A DNA stretch of 64,000 bases, from assembly GCA_965221555.1 (NCBI GenBank), contig OZ244895.1, positions 3,596,001-3,660,000 on the forward strand, given 5' to 3'. The stretch comes from JAJEAD01 sp965221555 (lineage in GTDB: Bacteria; Pseudomonadota; Gammaproteobacteria; HK1). Positions within the stretch are counted from its first letter, which is position 1. The number at the start of each line of letters is the position of its first letter. Below are positions 34,911 to 44,227 of this stretch, piece by piece. The position numbers were made by a program, and so were the translations under genes. The notes under the pieces are model-generated. The model was not told where the DNA came from and searched no databases. It saw nothing but the letters and a program-made list of their open reading frames with translations.

Positions 34911-35888
34911 TCAGGCCGGGAGCGGGGTGCCGATTCCTCGTTCCTTGGCGCGATGGAACGCCTCCGCCGCGGTCGCCACGTCCTCGAGCGCAATCCCGAG
35001 ATTGAAGGCGAGAATGCGCTGCCGGTCGTTCTCGCGCCGTCCCTTGCCGGTGGCGATCATCTCCGCGTTGTCGGCATCGATCCGGGTGACGCCGAGGAAC
35101 TTGCCCTCATGCTCCCGCGCGTCTTCGATCTGTCCCCGATCGTCGGTGATCACGATATCCATGGCCGCAATGCACTCGTCCGTGACGTAGGAGTCGTAGT
35201 CGATGGCGACGACGAGGGCGCCCGGCGAGATCCACTCCGGGACGATGCTCGCGCGCCGCCGGGCGGTGATGGGGCCACCCGGCACCACGATGTCGGCGCC
35301 CTTGATGGCGGTTTCCGCGCTTGCCGCGCCCTCCACGCGCACGCCGCCGAAGCGTCCGTCCATCTCTTCGACGAACGCCCGCTGGCGCGCGGGCGCCGTG
35401 TCGTAGACCCGGCAGACGGCGAGACTCGCCACTTCCGCCGTCATCGCCTCCAGGTGGGACCTCCCCTGCACGCCACAACCCAGCAGCGCGAGCACTCGGG
35501 ATCCCGCGCGCGCCTGGTAGCGGGCGACGAGCGCGGAAGCGGCCGCGGTGCGTTTCGCGGTGATCCATTTCGAATCGAGAATGGCCACCATCCGGCCGCT
35601 TTCGTCCTCGTTCAGCACGTACATCCCCTGGATGTAGGGCAGCCCCCGCGCCGGGTTGTCCGGGTTGCCGCTCTGCCACTTCGCGCCCGCGTAGCCGAGC
35701 GGGGCGCACGCGCTTCCCATCGCGCTGTAGAAGCGGTCCCCGTCGGTGTAGAAGAACATCTTGGGCGGCATCCGGGTCTCGCCCGCGGCCTTGTGACGAA
35801 ACACCGCCTCGAGGATATCGACGATATCGGACATGCCGAGATCCAGCGCGTCGAGATGAGAAGCGTTCAGGTAGAGCAGCTCGTTCAT
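34911..35888 (-). CDS. Ornithine cyclodeaminase / mu-crystallin family protein (EutC-like)
   Basis: A 325-residue Rossmann-fold enzyme. Key segments are AKWQSGNPDNP, VAILDSKWITAKRTAAASALVA (substrate-binding Lys/Arg region) and LALLGCGVQGRSHLEAM (NAD site). Relatives form proline from ornithine or act as ketimine reductases; EutC of ectoine catabolism belongs here. The Asp/Glu-racemase-like gene upstream on the same strand is the EutA-type partner, which favours ectoine/hydroxyectoine use, though the two genes are 339 nt apart. GGGAG precedes the ATG. Confidence 0.85.
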   Translation of the reverse strand: MNELLYLNASHLDALDLGMSDIVDILEAVFRHKAAGETRMPPKMFFYTDGDRFYSAMGSACAPLGYAGAKWQSGNPDNPARGLPYIQGMYVLNEDESGRMVAILDSKWITAKRTAAASALVARYQARAGSRVLALLGCGVQGRSHLEAMTAEVASLAVCRVYDTAPARQRAFVEEMDGRFGGVRVEGAASAETAIKGADIVVPGGPITARRRASIVPEWISPGALVVAIDYDSYVTDECIAAMDIVITDDRGQIEDAREHEGKFLGVTRIDADNAEMIATGKGRRENDRQRILAFNLGIALEDVATAAEAFHRAKERGIGTPLPA

Positions 35889-36227
35889 GTCGGACTCCCG
35901 GGCCGGCGCCTCAACCGCACCGGGCATGCCCCGCCCGCACGGCAGCGAGAGGTCGCGCGGGCAGGCCTCGCGACCGGCATATAGAATGCCGCGTGCAGGA
36001 TGCGATTCAAACCGTACGCGCCGGCCCGGCGCCAGGAGAGGAAGCTCGGGCTCGCGAGCTGAGCGTGGGAAGTAAGGCCTGTGGCCTCCCGGGCATACCG
36101 GGCGGAGGCATCGCGGCTTCCCTTTGCGCCTGCTCCTGTGACAGCTCCCACTGGAGCAGACGCCCGCGTTCAGACCGGCAGGAAAACCTCCAGACCAAAG
36201 CACTGATACTTCGGCGCTTGCACCTGG
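35889..36227 (-). promoter_or_regulatory. Upstream region of the ornithine cyclodeaminase-like gene with putative promoter
   Basis: A 339-nt gap with no gene. On the minus strand TTGAAT (36005-36010) and TTCTAT (35981-35986) are 18 nt apart and could be -35/-10 boxes about 90 nt before the start. A short palindrome GGCAT-ATAGA-ATGCC (35976-35990) covers the -10. The rest shows nothing recognisable. Confidence 0.4.
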
Positions 36228-37022
36228 CTAGCCTGCCTCGCCCGCGAGCAGGCGCCCGAATCCGCTTACCGTGGCGTCGCAGCCGGCAAGGCGCAGGCAA
36301 TCCCACGCAAGCGCCTGGTTGCTGCTCACCACCGGTTTGCCGAGCGCCTCCTCCAGGCGCCCGATGACGGGGGAGACCCGCAGCGCGGTGCAGGATATGA
36401 AGAGCCCATCCACCGACGCCGGGGACGCGAGCGCGAGCCCCGCCTCGAAGATCGCCTGCGGCGGCACCCGCACGATGTTCGGGTCGCCGCGCTGCTTGAA
36501 GCTGCCCTTGTCGACGATCTCGAAGCCCTGCCCGCTCACGTAGCGCTCCACCACCACGTTGACCTCGTCGGTATAGGGATCGAGCAGAGCGATACGCTTG
36601 CAGCCGAGCGCACGCAGGCCCTTGGCGGCCGCGCTCACCGGATTGGCGCAGGCCATTCCGGGCCGTGCCTCCCGGATGCGCTCGGCCACGACCTCCGGCC
36701 CGATCGCCATGGAGCCCGACGTGCACCCGAACGCCATCACGTCGAGCTTGAACTCGGGCACGATGATCGCGGCGGCGGCGGTGATGTGTCCCTCCAGCAG
36801 GCGCAGCGACTCGACGGTGCCCGCGGTGGTGTTCGGAATGCGGCTCGCGTAGATCGCCACGCCGTCGAGCGAGAGAAAGTTGCGAAGCTCCGGCTCGATG
36901 GTCACATCGTTGCACAACGTGACGAGTCCGATCGCGGCCCGGGATGCGGGACCCTCGTCGTGCTCGCAGGGCATCGAACGCCAGCCGCCCTTCGTGGAAA
37001 CATCCAGTGCCGCAGCACTCAT
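36228..37022 (-). CDS. Asp/Glu racemase-superfamily protein (maleate isomerase / AMDase / EutA-like)
   Basis: A 264-residue protein with the two Cys motifs of the racemase fold: VMAFGCTSGSMAIG and LFISCTALRVSP, roughly 90 residues apart, plus IALLDPYTDEVN. Two cysteines fit maleate cis-trans isomerase, arylmalonate decarboxylase relatives and EutA. GGGGGG precedes the ATG. Next to a EutC-like gene, EutA (proposed in hydroxyectoine conversion) is a reasonable reading. The reaction is not established from sequence. Confidence 0.82.
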   Translation of the reverse strand: MSAAALDVSTKGGWRSMPCEHDEGPASRAAIGLVTLCNDVTIEPELRNFLSLDGVAIYASRIPNTTAGTVESLRLLEGHITAAAAIIVPEFKLDVMAFGCTSGSMAIGPEVVAERIREARPGMACANPVSAAAKGLRALGCKRIALLDPYTDEVNVVVERYVSGQGFEIVDKGSFKQRGDPNIVRVPPQAIFEAGLALASPASVDGLFISCTALRVSPVIGRLEEALGKPVVSSNQALAWDCLRLAGCDATVSGFGRLLAGEAG

Positions 37023-37131
37023 ATCCCTACCCCCCGGACTCGAATGCGCAGGCGGCGCATGGTAGCAGCAACGCCACTGGGCGGCGCCGGACCGGAGCAT
37101 CGGGCGGGCGCCATGCGCCTGCGGCCTCGGG

Positions 37132-38133
37132 TTACAGAACCTCGGCGAGCCGGATCGCGCGGCGCTCTTCCACCGACCGGAGCGCGGCCTCGGCCAGCGC
37201 CAGCGCCATGAGGCCGTCATGGCCGGTAATCGGGGGCGGCGCGCCGGTGGCGACGGCCTCGACGAAGGCCGCGATCTCCGCGGCGAAGGCGGCGGCGAAA
37301 CGGGTCATGAAGGAGTCGAGAAGGGCCGGCCGGTGATAGCCGTCGCGGTCGGCGACTTCGATCCACGACTGGTGATGGCTCGGCGCCGAGACCATTCCCC
37401 GGGAGCCGTGCACTTCGATCCGCTGGTCATAGCCGTAGGTGGACCGGCGAGAGTTCGTGATCGTGCAATGGGCGCCGCGAGCGGTCGTAAGCAGGACGCT
37501 CACGTTGTCGAAGTCGCCAAGCTCGCCGATCCTCGGATCGACCAGTACGCTGGCGGCGGCGTGAACCGTCTCCATCTCCTCGCCGACAAGCCAGCGCGCA
37601 ACGTCGAAGTCGTGGATGGTCATGTCGCGGAAGATGCCGCCGGAGCGTCTGATGAAGTCGCAGGGAGGCGGCGCGGGATCGCGGGAGATGAGGGTCACCA
37701 TCTCCACATCGCCGATCCGTCCGCCATCGATGGCTCGCTTCAGCGCCCGGAAGTCCGGATCGAAGCGGCGCTGGAAGCCGACCATCAGCGTGCCGCCCTC
37801 GGCCTCCACGGTGGCCAGGCAGGTTCTGGCCCTGGCCACAGAGAGATCCAGGGGTTTCTCGCAGAAGACCGCCTTGCCCGCACGCACGAGGCGCTCGATC
37901 AGATCGGCGTGGGTGTCGGAGGGGGTGCAGACGACCGCGGCGCCGATATCGCCGGAAACCTCGATCTCCGCGGGCGTGCGGACCTCGCAGCGGCAGGCCT
38001 CCGCCACCCTCCTGGCCGCTTCGGCCACCGGGTCGGCGACAGCAACCAGCTCCGCCCCGGGCGTCGAGGACAGGGTGCGGGCGTGCATCTCGCCGATGCG
38101 CCCCGCACCCAGCACTGCGCAACGCAGCGTCAT
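37132..38133 (-). CDS. iolG: Inositol 2-dehydrogenase-like Gfo/Idh/MocA oxidoreductase
   Basis: A 333-residue NAD-dependent sugar dehydrogenase. The Rossmann motif is VLGAGRIGEMHA, the catalytic Lys is in FCEKPLDLS, GFQRRFDPDF is typical of inositol dehydrogenases, and the C-terminal domain carries GGIFRDMTIHDFDVARWL. It oxidises myo-inositol to scyllo-inosose, the first step of inositol catabolism. The divergent iolD and iolE genes give strong context. No clear ribosome site precedes the ATG. Confidence 0.9.
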   Translation of the reverse strand: MTLRCAVLGAGRIGEMHARTLSSTPGAELVAVADPVAEAARRVAEACRCEVRTPAEIEVSGDIGAAVVCTPSDTHADLIERLVRAGKAVFCEKPLDLSVARARTCLATVEAEGGTLMVGFQRRFDPDFRALKRAIDGGRIGDVEMVTLISRDPAPPPCDFIRRSGGIFRDMTIHDFDVARWLVGEEMETVHAAASVLVDPRIGELGDFDNVSVLLTTARGAHCTITNSRRSTYGYDQRIEVHGSRGMVSAPSHHQSWIEVADRDGYHRPALLDSFMTRFAAAFAAEIAAFVEAVATGAPPPITGHDGLMALALAEAALRSVEERRAIRLAEVL

Positions 38134-38638
38134 CGCTCGGCGCGCCCGGGCTCCGTCGCGCAACGACTTCCGACCATGGCCATCCGCAACCGATTCGAGA
38201 GGTGCCGCGCCGGAGTCTATACGTCCTCGCACAAGGCCAACAATGCCGGCATCTGATTGCGCCGCTCTACCGACACGGACGGTGTCGAGCGAGCGATGAG
38301 CCTTGCGCACAGATACGATTCCAACACCCGGTGAGCCTCGACGTGGGGTCGCGGGGACCGTTGGGGACGCTAGCGACACTTCGCGCCGAAGCGCCTCACG
38401 CCATCTGAAGGCTTGGCGTCACTGCGAGAGCGGGTGAGCCTGTGGAGCGCCCCCCTCCGGACCGAGGAAGGGTGCCGGTTGTTTCGCGGCACGACGCGGT
38501 GAAGACGCCCCTGGCCGCTCGCGCGGTGTCCCGGAAACAGGCGTGGCGGGCCGGTGGGTCGCGCCAGGCGATGCACGCGGGATGGGATACTCTTGCCGGT
38601 GGGGAAGCTCTCCCGTTCGCCGAGGGAAGGGGGGTTCC
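38134..38638. other. Divergent regulatory gap between iolG and iolD
   Basis: A 505-nt non-coding region between divergent inositol genes, so it must hold both promoters. The only clean element I see is a perfect 10-bp palindrome ATGCCGGCAT at 38243-38252. No open frame with protein character, no dispersed-repeat copy and no convincing -35/-10 pair was found. No LacI- or RpiR-type iol regulator gene lies nearby. Confidence 0.45.
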
Positions 38639-40468
38639 GTGAACCGTGTCAGGCTGACCGCGTCGCAGGCTCTTGTCCGCTATGTGGCGGCGCAGCAGAC
38701 CGCTCCCGGGGTGCCGTTCATCGCCGGAGTGTGGGCCATCTTCGGCCACGGAAACGTCGCCGCCCTGGGCGAGGCGCTCCAGGGCGCCGCAGATTCCCTG
38801 CCGACATGGCGCGGACATAACGAGCAGGGCATGGCGCACGCCGCCATCGCTTTCGCCAAGGCCTCCAACCGCCGCCGCGCGATGGCGGTGACCACGTCCA
38901 TCGGCCCCGGAGCCACGAACCTGGTGAGCGCGGCCGCCGTCGCGCACGTGAACCGGCTGCCGGTGCTGCTGCTGCCGGCCGACGTGTTTGCCAGACGCGC
39001 CCCCGACCCGGTCCTGCAACAGGTGGAAGACTTTCGGGATGGTACGGTGAGCGCGAACGACTGCTTCCGCCCGGTCAGCCGCTACTTCGACCGCATCACC
39101 CGTCCCGAGCAGCTCCTCACCGCGCTGCCTCGGGCCTTCGCGGCGATGCTCGATCCCGCCGAGTGCGGGCCGGCAACCCTGTCGCTGTGCCAGGACGTGC
39201 AGGCGGAGGCCTGCGACTGGCCGGAGAGCTTCTTCGAGCCGCGCATCCGCGAACCACGCCGTCCCCCGCCCGACGCGGGGGAGTTGGCGGCGGCGCTCGA
39301 AGCGATCCGCGCCTCGCGCCGGCCCCTCCTCATCGTCGGCGGCGGAGTCCACTACGCGCTCGCGACGGATGCGCTGCGCCGATTCGTCGAAACCCATAAC
39401 GTGTCCGCGGCGGAGACGCAGGCCGGCAAGTCCGCGCTCCCGTGGAAACACCCGCGAAACCTCGGCGCGATCGGGGTGACGGGCACGAGGCCCGCGAACG
39501 CGGTGGCGGCGAGCGCGGATCTGATCATCGCCGTGGGCACCCGCCTGCAGGACTTCACGACCGGCTCGTGGACGCTGTTCGCGAACCCCGCGCGCCGGAT
39601 TCTGCAGCTCAACGTTGCGGCCTACGACGCGGCCAAGCACGGCGCCATTCCCATGGTGTGCGACGCGAGGCTCGGGCTCGAAGCCCTGAGCGAGGGGCTG
39701 GGCGAGTGGCGTGCGCCGGACCCGACCGGCGCGTCGCGCGAGGAGTGGGACAAGGTGGTGGATCGAGTCACCGCCGCGCCGCGCGGCAACGCGCGGCCGA
39801 GCGACGCCCAGGTCATCGGCGCGGTACAGCGCGCGACGGGCCCCGATACGGTTCTGGTCGGCGCCGCGGGCGGGCTGCCCGGAGAGCTCCACAAGCTCTG
39901 GCGGGCCGAGCGCCCGAACGGCTATCACCTGGAATACGGTTACTCCTGCATGGGCTACGAGATCGCGGGCGGGCTCGGCGTAAAGATGGCGCTGCCCGAG
40001 CGCGAGGTGGTGGTGATGGTCGGCGACGGCAGCTACCTGATGATGAACTCCGAGCTCGCGACCGCGGTGATGCTCGGCCACAAGATCACCGTGGTGGTGC
40101 TCGACAACCGGGGCTTCGGCTGCATCAACCGCCTCCAGGAGGCCACCGGAGGGGCGCGATTCAACAACCTGTTCGACGACGCGCGTCACGAAGTACGAAA
40201 TGACATCGACTTCGTGGCGCACGCCCGGGCGCTCGGTGCGGTCGCGGAGAAAGCCGACTCCATCGGTGCGCTCGAACAGGCGCTGGAGCGGTCCCGGGTC
40301 TGCCCGCGTGCGTACTGCATCGTGATCGACACCGATCCCACTGTCTCCACCGAAGCGGGCGGGCACTGGTGGGACGTCGTGGTTCCCGAGGTCTCGGAGC
40401 GCGAGGCGGTGCGCGCGGCACGCGCGGACTACGAGTCGGCGCTGCTGCGGCAACGCCCGGGCGACTGA
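38639..40468 (+). CDS. iolD: 3D-(3,5/4)-trihydroxycyclohexane-1,2-dione hydrolase (ThDP enzyme)
   Basis: A 609-residue thiamine diphosphate enzyme. The N-terminal domain has FIAGVWAIFGHGNVAALGEAL and the catalytic Glu region WRGHNEQGMAHAA. The ThDP-Mg motif is VMVGDGSYLMMNSELATAV with VVLDNRGFGCINRLQ. IolD opens the six-carbon ring to 5-deoxy-glucuronate. The start is GTG 38639 behind GAGGGAAGGGGGG; iolE follows after 5 nt, so the two are translationally linked. Confidence 0.93.
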   Translation: MNRVRLTASQALVRYVAAQQTAPGVPFIAGVWAIFGHGNVAALGEALQGAADSLPTWRGHNEQGMAHAAIAFAKASNRRRAMAVTTSIGPGATNLVSAAAVAHVNRLPVLLLPADVFARRAPDPVLQQVEDFRDGTVSANDCFRPVSRYFDRITRPEQLLTALPRAFAAMLDPAECGPATLSLCQDVQAEACDWPESFFEPRIREPRRPPPDAGELAAALEAIRASRRPLLIVGGGVHYALATDALRRFVETHNVSAAETQAGKSALPWKHPRNLGAIGVTGTRPANAVAASADLIIAVGTRLQDFTTGSWTLFANPARRILQLNVAAYDAAKHGAIPMVCDARLGLEALSEGLGEWRAPDPTGASREEWDKVVDRVTAAPRGNARPSDAQVIGAVQRATGPDTVLVGAAGGLPGELHKLWRAERPNGYHLEYGYSCMGYEIAGGLGVKMALPEREVVVMVGDGSYLMMNSELATAVMLGHKITVVVLDNRGFGCINRLQEATGGARFNNLFDDARHEVRNDIDFVAHARALGAVAEKADSIGALEQALERSRVCPRAYCIVIDTDPTVSTEAGGHWWDVVVPEVSEREAVRAARADYESALLRQRPGD

Positions 40469-40473
40469 GGGCG

Positions 40474-41379
40474 GTGATCCGCTACGGCGTCAGCCCCATC
40501 GGATGGTCCAACGACGACGACCCCTCTCTCGGCGGGCACATTCCTCTCGCGCAATGCTTGCGGGAGGCGAGCGAGATCGGGTTCGATGGAATCGAGAAGG
40601 GCCACAAGATGCCCGCCGATCCGCGCGCCCTGCGCGCAACCCTCGCCCCCTACGGCCTCGATCTGGTGTCGGGGTGGCATTCACTGGGGCTGCTCGGGCG
40701 AAGCGTGGAAGCCGAAAAGGCGGCCATGGCGCCGCATCTGCGACTGCTGCGCGCGATGGGCTGCGAGGTGTGCATTCTGAGCGAGGCGGTGAACTCGATT
40801 CACGGTGACCCGGAAGCGCCGCTCGCCTCTCGGCCGATGCTCTCTGACGATCAGTGGCCGGGATTCACCGCCGCACTCACGGAGATCGCGCGCCACGTCG
40901 CCGACGCGGGTCTCAGCGCGGTCTACCACCACCACATGGGCACCGTGATACAGACCGGCGAGGACCTCGAACGTCTGCTCTCCGGTACCGGCGAGGAAAT
41001 GAAGCTGGCGCTCGACACCGGACACGCCCTCATGGCGGGCATGGATCCGGGCGCGGTCGCCAGGACCTATGCCCGGAGAATTGGCCACCTTCATCTCAAG
41101 AACCTCCGGGCTCCGGTCGCCCGCGAGGCGTTCGCGAAGGGATGGAGCTTCCTCGACGCGGTGCGCGCGGGGGTGTTCACCGTGCCGGGCGACGAGGAGG
41201 GCGCGGTGGACTTCCGGCCGGTGCTCGAAGCCGCCGCGAGTGCCGGCTACGACGGATGGCTCGTCATCGAGGCGGAGCAGGACCCGAACTTTCGCGACCC
41301 GAAAACCTACCAGGCCATGGGCCTCACGGCGCTGCGCAAGATGGCGCGCGAGACGGGCGTGGACGACCAACAAGGCTGA
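40474..41379 (+). CDS. iolE: 2-keto-myo-inositol (inosose) dehydratase
   Basis: A 301-residue xylose-isomerase-like TIM barrel. It opens YGVSPIGWSNDDDPSLGG, the characteristic IolE start, then GFDGIEKGHKMP, YHHHMGTVIQT and LALDTGHALMAGMDP, giving Glu, His and Asp metal ligands. It dehydrates inosose to the diketone used by IolD. The start is GTG 40474, 5 nt after iolD, with GAGGG over the iolD stop. iolB, iolC, iolA and iolJ are not in the window. Confidence 0.93.
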   Translation: MIRYGVSPIGWSNDDDPSLGGHIPLAQCLREASEIGFDGIEKGHKMPADPRALRATLAPYGLDLVSGWHSLGLLGRSVEAEKAAMAPHLRLLRAMGCEVCILSEAVNSIHGDPEAPLASRPMLSDDQWPGFTAALTEIARHVADAGLSAVYHHHMGTVIQTGEDLERLLSGTGEEMKLALDTGHALMAGMDPGAVARTYARRIGHLHLKNLRAPVAREAFAKGWSFLDAVRAGVFTVPGDEEGAVDFRPVLEAAASAGYDGWLVIEAEQDPNFRDPKTYQAMGLTALRKMARETGVDDQQG

Positions 41380-41608
41380 CGCGGCGCCGGAGAATTCACG
41401 CGCCGCCCGGGTGCGCCGCCCCTTGCCGGCGAACAGGATGCGCCGAAGCCGTGCCACGGGACCGGCGGGCCGCCGCACCGCGTCGTCGCGCTCTTGCCGC
41501 CACTGGTGCCCGATGCTGGTTACTCACAGTGCTTCGCCACGTCGGAGGGCGCGAAAACTTGCCGTGCCGATTGTGGTGTCCGCACGCTTCGAATAGGTTG
41601 CGTGCACC

Positions 41609-41857
41609 ATGAGCACGCAGTACACGATCCGGGCCGTTCCCGATGCAATCGATCGCGCCGTGCGGCAACGAGCCAGGAGTGAAGCCAAGAGTCTGAATAC
41701 CGTGATCATCGAAGCGATGGCCCGTGGCCTGGAGGTGGATGACGAGCCCACCCTGTACACGGACCTCGACCACCTGATCGGCACGTGGCAGGAGGATCCG
41801 GAGTTCGACCGCGCAATCGCTGCCTTCGAACGCATCGATGAAGATTCGTGGAGATGA
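41609..41857 (+). CDS. Type II antitoxin-like protein (ribbon-helix-helix), toxin not found
   Basis: An 82-residue protein. Residues 1-45 (QYTIRAVPDAIDRAVRQRA, then SLNTVIIEAMARGL) fit an Arc/ribbon-helix-helix fold. The tail LDHLIGTWQEDPEFDRA and IDEDSWR is the toxin-clasping tail I recall from antitoxins paired with PIN toxins. The 48 nt between its stop and the next gene cannot hold a toxin, and the next gene runs the other way. Either the toxin was lost or it lies elsewhere. Confidence 0.7.
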   Translation: MSTQYTIRAVPDAIDRAVRQRARSEAKSLNTVIIEAMARGLEVDDEPTLYTDLDHLIGTWQEDPEFDRAIAAFERIDEDSWR

Positions 41858-41905
41858 GCATCGGCCAGTGATCGGTGTCGTTGCCACCGAACAACTCGGA
41901 TCACT

Positions 41906-42673
41906 TCACCCTGCGCCCATCCCGCCTCGCCCGTCGGTGCGCTGAAGCACGAAGAAGGTGTAGCCCGCCTCCGCCGCGAATCGTCGCACCACGTCGATCT
42001 CCTGGCGGATGGCCTTGAGAACCTCCGAGAGGTCGGCGTCGGCGCGCCCCGCAAGTTCGGCCACGCGCGCTTCCAACGGGACGTAGTAGGCGGCGTGCGC
42101 GGCCTTCGACATGCGGAAGCTGTCGACCACCCGATACCCGGCGGCCGCCGCGCGAGAGCGAATCACGGCTTCGGACGCCATGTCCGGATACTCGATCGCC
42201 CAGAACTCGTGGCATTCGCTTGAAAGATCGTCGGTCCACTGGACGAAATCGCTGAAGGCGAGGCATCCATCGGGACGAAGCCACCGGCGCCACGTGGCGA
42301 GCGCCCGCTCCATGCCCACCACGTAGATGGAGCCCTCGGCCCAGACGAGATCGATACTCCCATCGGCCACCTCGATCTTCTCCATGTCCCCGCACACCGT
42401 CTGTACGCGGTTCGCAACGCCCGTCATCCGCGCGCGTTCGGCAATCACTTCGACGAAGGGGGCATGGATCTCGACGGCGGTAACCTGAACGCCCGGGAGC
42501 GCCCGCGCCAGGGCGAAGGTCGTGCGACCGTGCCCCACCCCCAGATCGAGCACCCGTCGAAGGGCATCGTGGCGCGGCACCGCGTCCAGTGCGCGCAACG
42601 TCGACGCGTCATCCCCCGGAGCCCCCTGGGACAGGGGTGCGAACACCTCGTAGATGGCATCTTCCACGGTCAC
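41906..42673 (-). CDS. Class I SAM-dependent methyltransferase
   Basis: A 255-residue methyltransferase. Motif I is VLDLGVGHGRTTFALA, motif II VTAVEIHAPFV, then VQTVCGDMEKIEV and IDLVWAEGSIYVVGMERAL, all typical of the class I SAM fold. The acceptor is unknown. It lies 17 nt downstream of the amidase gene and is probably in one transcript with it. Confidence 0.87.
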   Translation of the reverse strand: MTVEDAIYEVFAPLSQGAPGDDASTLRALDAVPRHDALRRVLDLGVGHGRTTFALARALPGVQVTAVEIHAPFVEVIAERARMTGVANRVQTVCGDMEKIEVADGSIDLVWAEGSIYVVGMERALATWRRWLRPDGCLAFSDFVQWTDDLSSECHEFWAIEYPDMASEAVIRSRAAAAGYRVVDSFRMSKAAHAAYYVPLEARVAELAGRADADLSEVLKAIRQEIDVVRRFAAEAGYTFFVLQRTDGRGGMGAG

Positions 42674-42690
42674 GGCGTGATGGCCCGCTC

Positions 42691-44133
42691 TCAGCCCGCG
42701 TCCGCATACGCCGGTGGCGGCACGAAGGCGAAGCCTTCGCGTTCGAGAAGCTGCGCGCTCTGGATGGTCAGCAGGTCGCCGTACGCGGGTCCTATGATCT
42801 GGACCCCGATCGGCAGCCCGTCGTCACCGGGGCCGGTCGGAACCACCGTGGAGGGCAGACGCGAGATTCCGGGCAATCCCGACCAGAACACCTGCTCCCA
42901 GTAGGGGCGGGGAACGCCATCGACCTCGATAGTGCGCTCGCCGAAAGGGCGGTGGTCGTGGGCCATCGCCGGGGTGGCGGTCTGCGGCGCGAGCACGAGA
43001 TCGTAATCCCGAAAGAACGCATGCCAGGCCCAGCGGAACCGATCGCGCCTGGTGTTGAGATCGAGCCAGGTGCGGTGGTCCATGGTCGAAGCGCGCAACT
43101 CGAGCGCCTTGGCGCTGCGGTCCTCGGCCGCGAGGGAGCCCGCCTTGTGCCGGCGCGCCGCGTACTTCTCATCCGTGCCCTCGCCCGCACCGATGAAGGC
43201 GTAGAGCAGGCGGAGGTAAACGTCGTGCGTGTGGGCGCTGTGCACGGGTCTGGCATCGTGGTCCACCGCGGCGCCCGCATCGCGAAACGCCTGTGCGACG
43301 AGCTCCACCCGGCCGGCGACCTCGCGGGTCACCGGCGCCACCTCGTCGTTGCTCCATACCGCGACTTTCAGGTCCCCGAGACTGCGACCGTCCAGCGTCG
43401 GCAACTCGTAGCGGATGGCGCTGTCGAGTTCGTCCGGACGAGCCAGCACCCCGAGCATCAATTCCAGATCGAAAGCCGAACGCGCCATCGGGCCCACTAC
43501 CGCGATATCGGGCTCCGAGACCATGTAGGGCAGCCCATGACCGCGCGTCGGGATCAGGCCCCAGGTCGGCTTGTGCCCGAACACTCCGCAATAGTGAGCC
43601 GGGGTGCGGATGGAGCCGCCGATGTCCGAGCCCGCTTCGAGGACCGACAGCCCGGCCGCGAGCGCGGCGCCGGATCCCCCCGAGGACCCACCGGGGGTGC
43701 GCGTCAGGTCCCAGGGGTTGTTGGTGGTCCCGTAGATGCGGTTGTAGCTCTGGATGTCGCCCAGCATGTACGGCACGTTGGTCTTGCCGAACACCACCGC
43801 GCCGGCCGCCTTCAGTCGCTCCACCACCACCGAATCGGTCGCCGCGATGTTGTCGGCATGGTCCGCAACCCCCCAGGTGGTGGGTGACCCGGCCAGGTCG
43901 AATGCCTCCTTCACCGTCATGGGGATGCCGAGCAGGGGTCTCTGCTCGTCCGGTGCTTCCGTGATGGAAGCGGCTCTGGCCCGCGCCTGCTGCGCGTCGA
44001 GCCAGCACAGGGCATTGGTATCCGTATCGATTCGCTCCACTCGGGCCAGACACTCGTCGAGCAATTCGAGCGCGCTCACCTCGCGGGACCTGAGCCTCTC
44101 GACGAGCCGGGTCGCGGAATCGAAGGCGTTCAT
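42691..44133 (-). CDS. Amidase-signature-family amidase
   Basis: A 480-residue amidase. The Ser-cisSer-Lys triad is visible: Lys75 in GIPMTVKEAFDL, the cis-Ser in RTPGGSSGGSGAALAAG (about 150-151) and the nucleophile Ser174 in GSDIGGSIRTPAH. It hydrolyses a carboxamide to acid and ammonia. The next genes on the strand are the methyltransferase (17 nt) and, upstream, the dimethylformamidase-like gene (94 nt away), so a joint role in amide nitrogen use is likely. Confidence 0.92.
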   Translation of the reverse strand: MNAFDSATRLVERLRSREVSALELLDECLARVERIDTDTNALCWLDAQQARARAASITEAPDEQRPLLGIPMTVKEAFDLAGSPTTWGVADHADNIAATDSVVVERLKAAGAVVFGKTNVPYMLGDIQSYNRIYGTTNNPWDLTRTPGGSSGGSGAALAAGLSVLEAGSDIGGSIRTPAHYCGVFGHKPTWGLIPTRGHGLPYMVSEPDIAVVGPMARSAFDLELMLGVLARPDELDSAIRYELPTLDGRSLGDLKVAVWSNDEVAPVTREVAGRVELVAQAFRDAGAAVDHDARPVHSAHTHDVYLRLLYAFIGAGEGTDEKYAARRHKAGSLAAEDRSAKALELRASTMDHRTWLDLNTRRDRFRWAWHAFFRDYDLVLAPQTATPAMAHDHRPFGERTIEVDGVPRPYWEQVFWSGLPGISRLPSTVVPTGPGDDGLPIGVQIIGPAYGDLLTIQSAQLLEREGFAFVPPPAYADAG

Positions 44134-44227
44134 CGGGCTGCTCCGGGCCGCGGGCGCCGGTGAGATCCGCGCGGCGGGTGACGTAAGTGCTCAGACATCG
44201 AGAGTGTAGCGCCCGCTTCGCCCCGCC

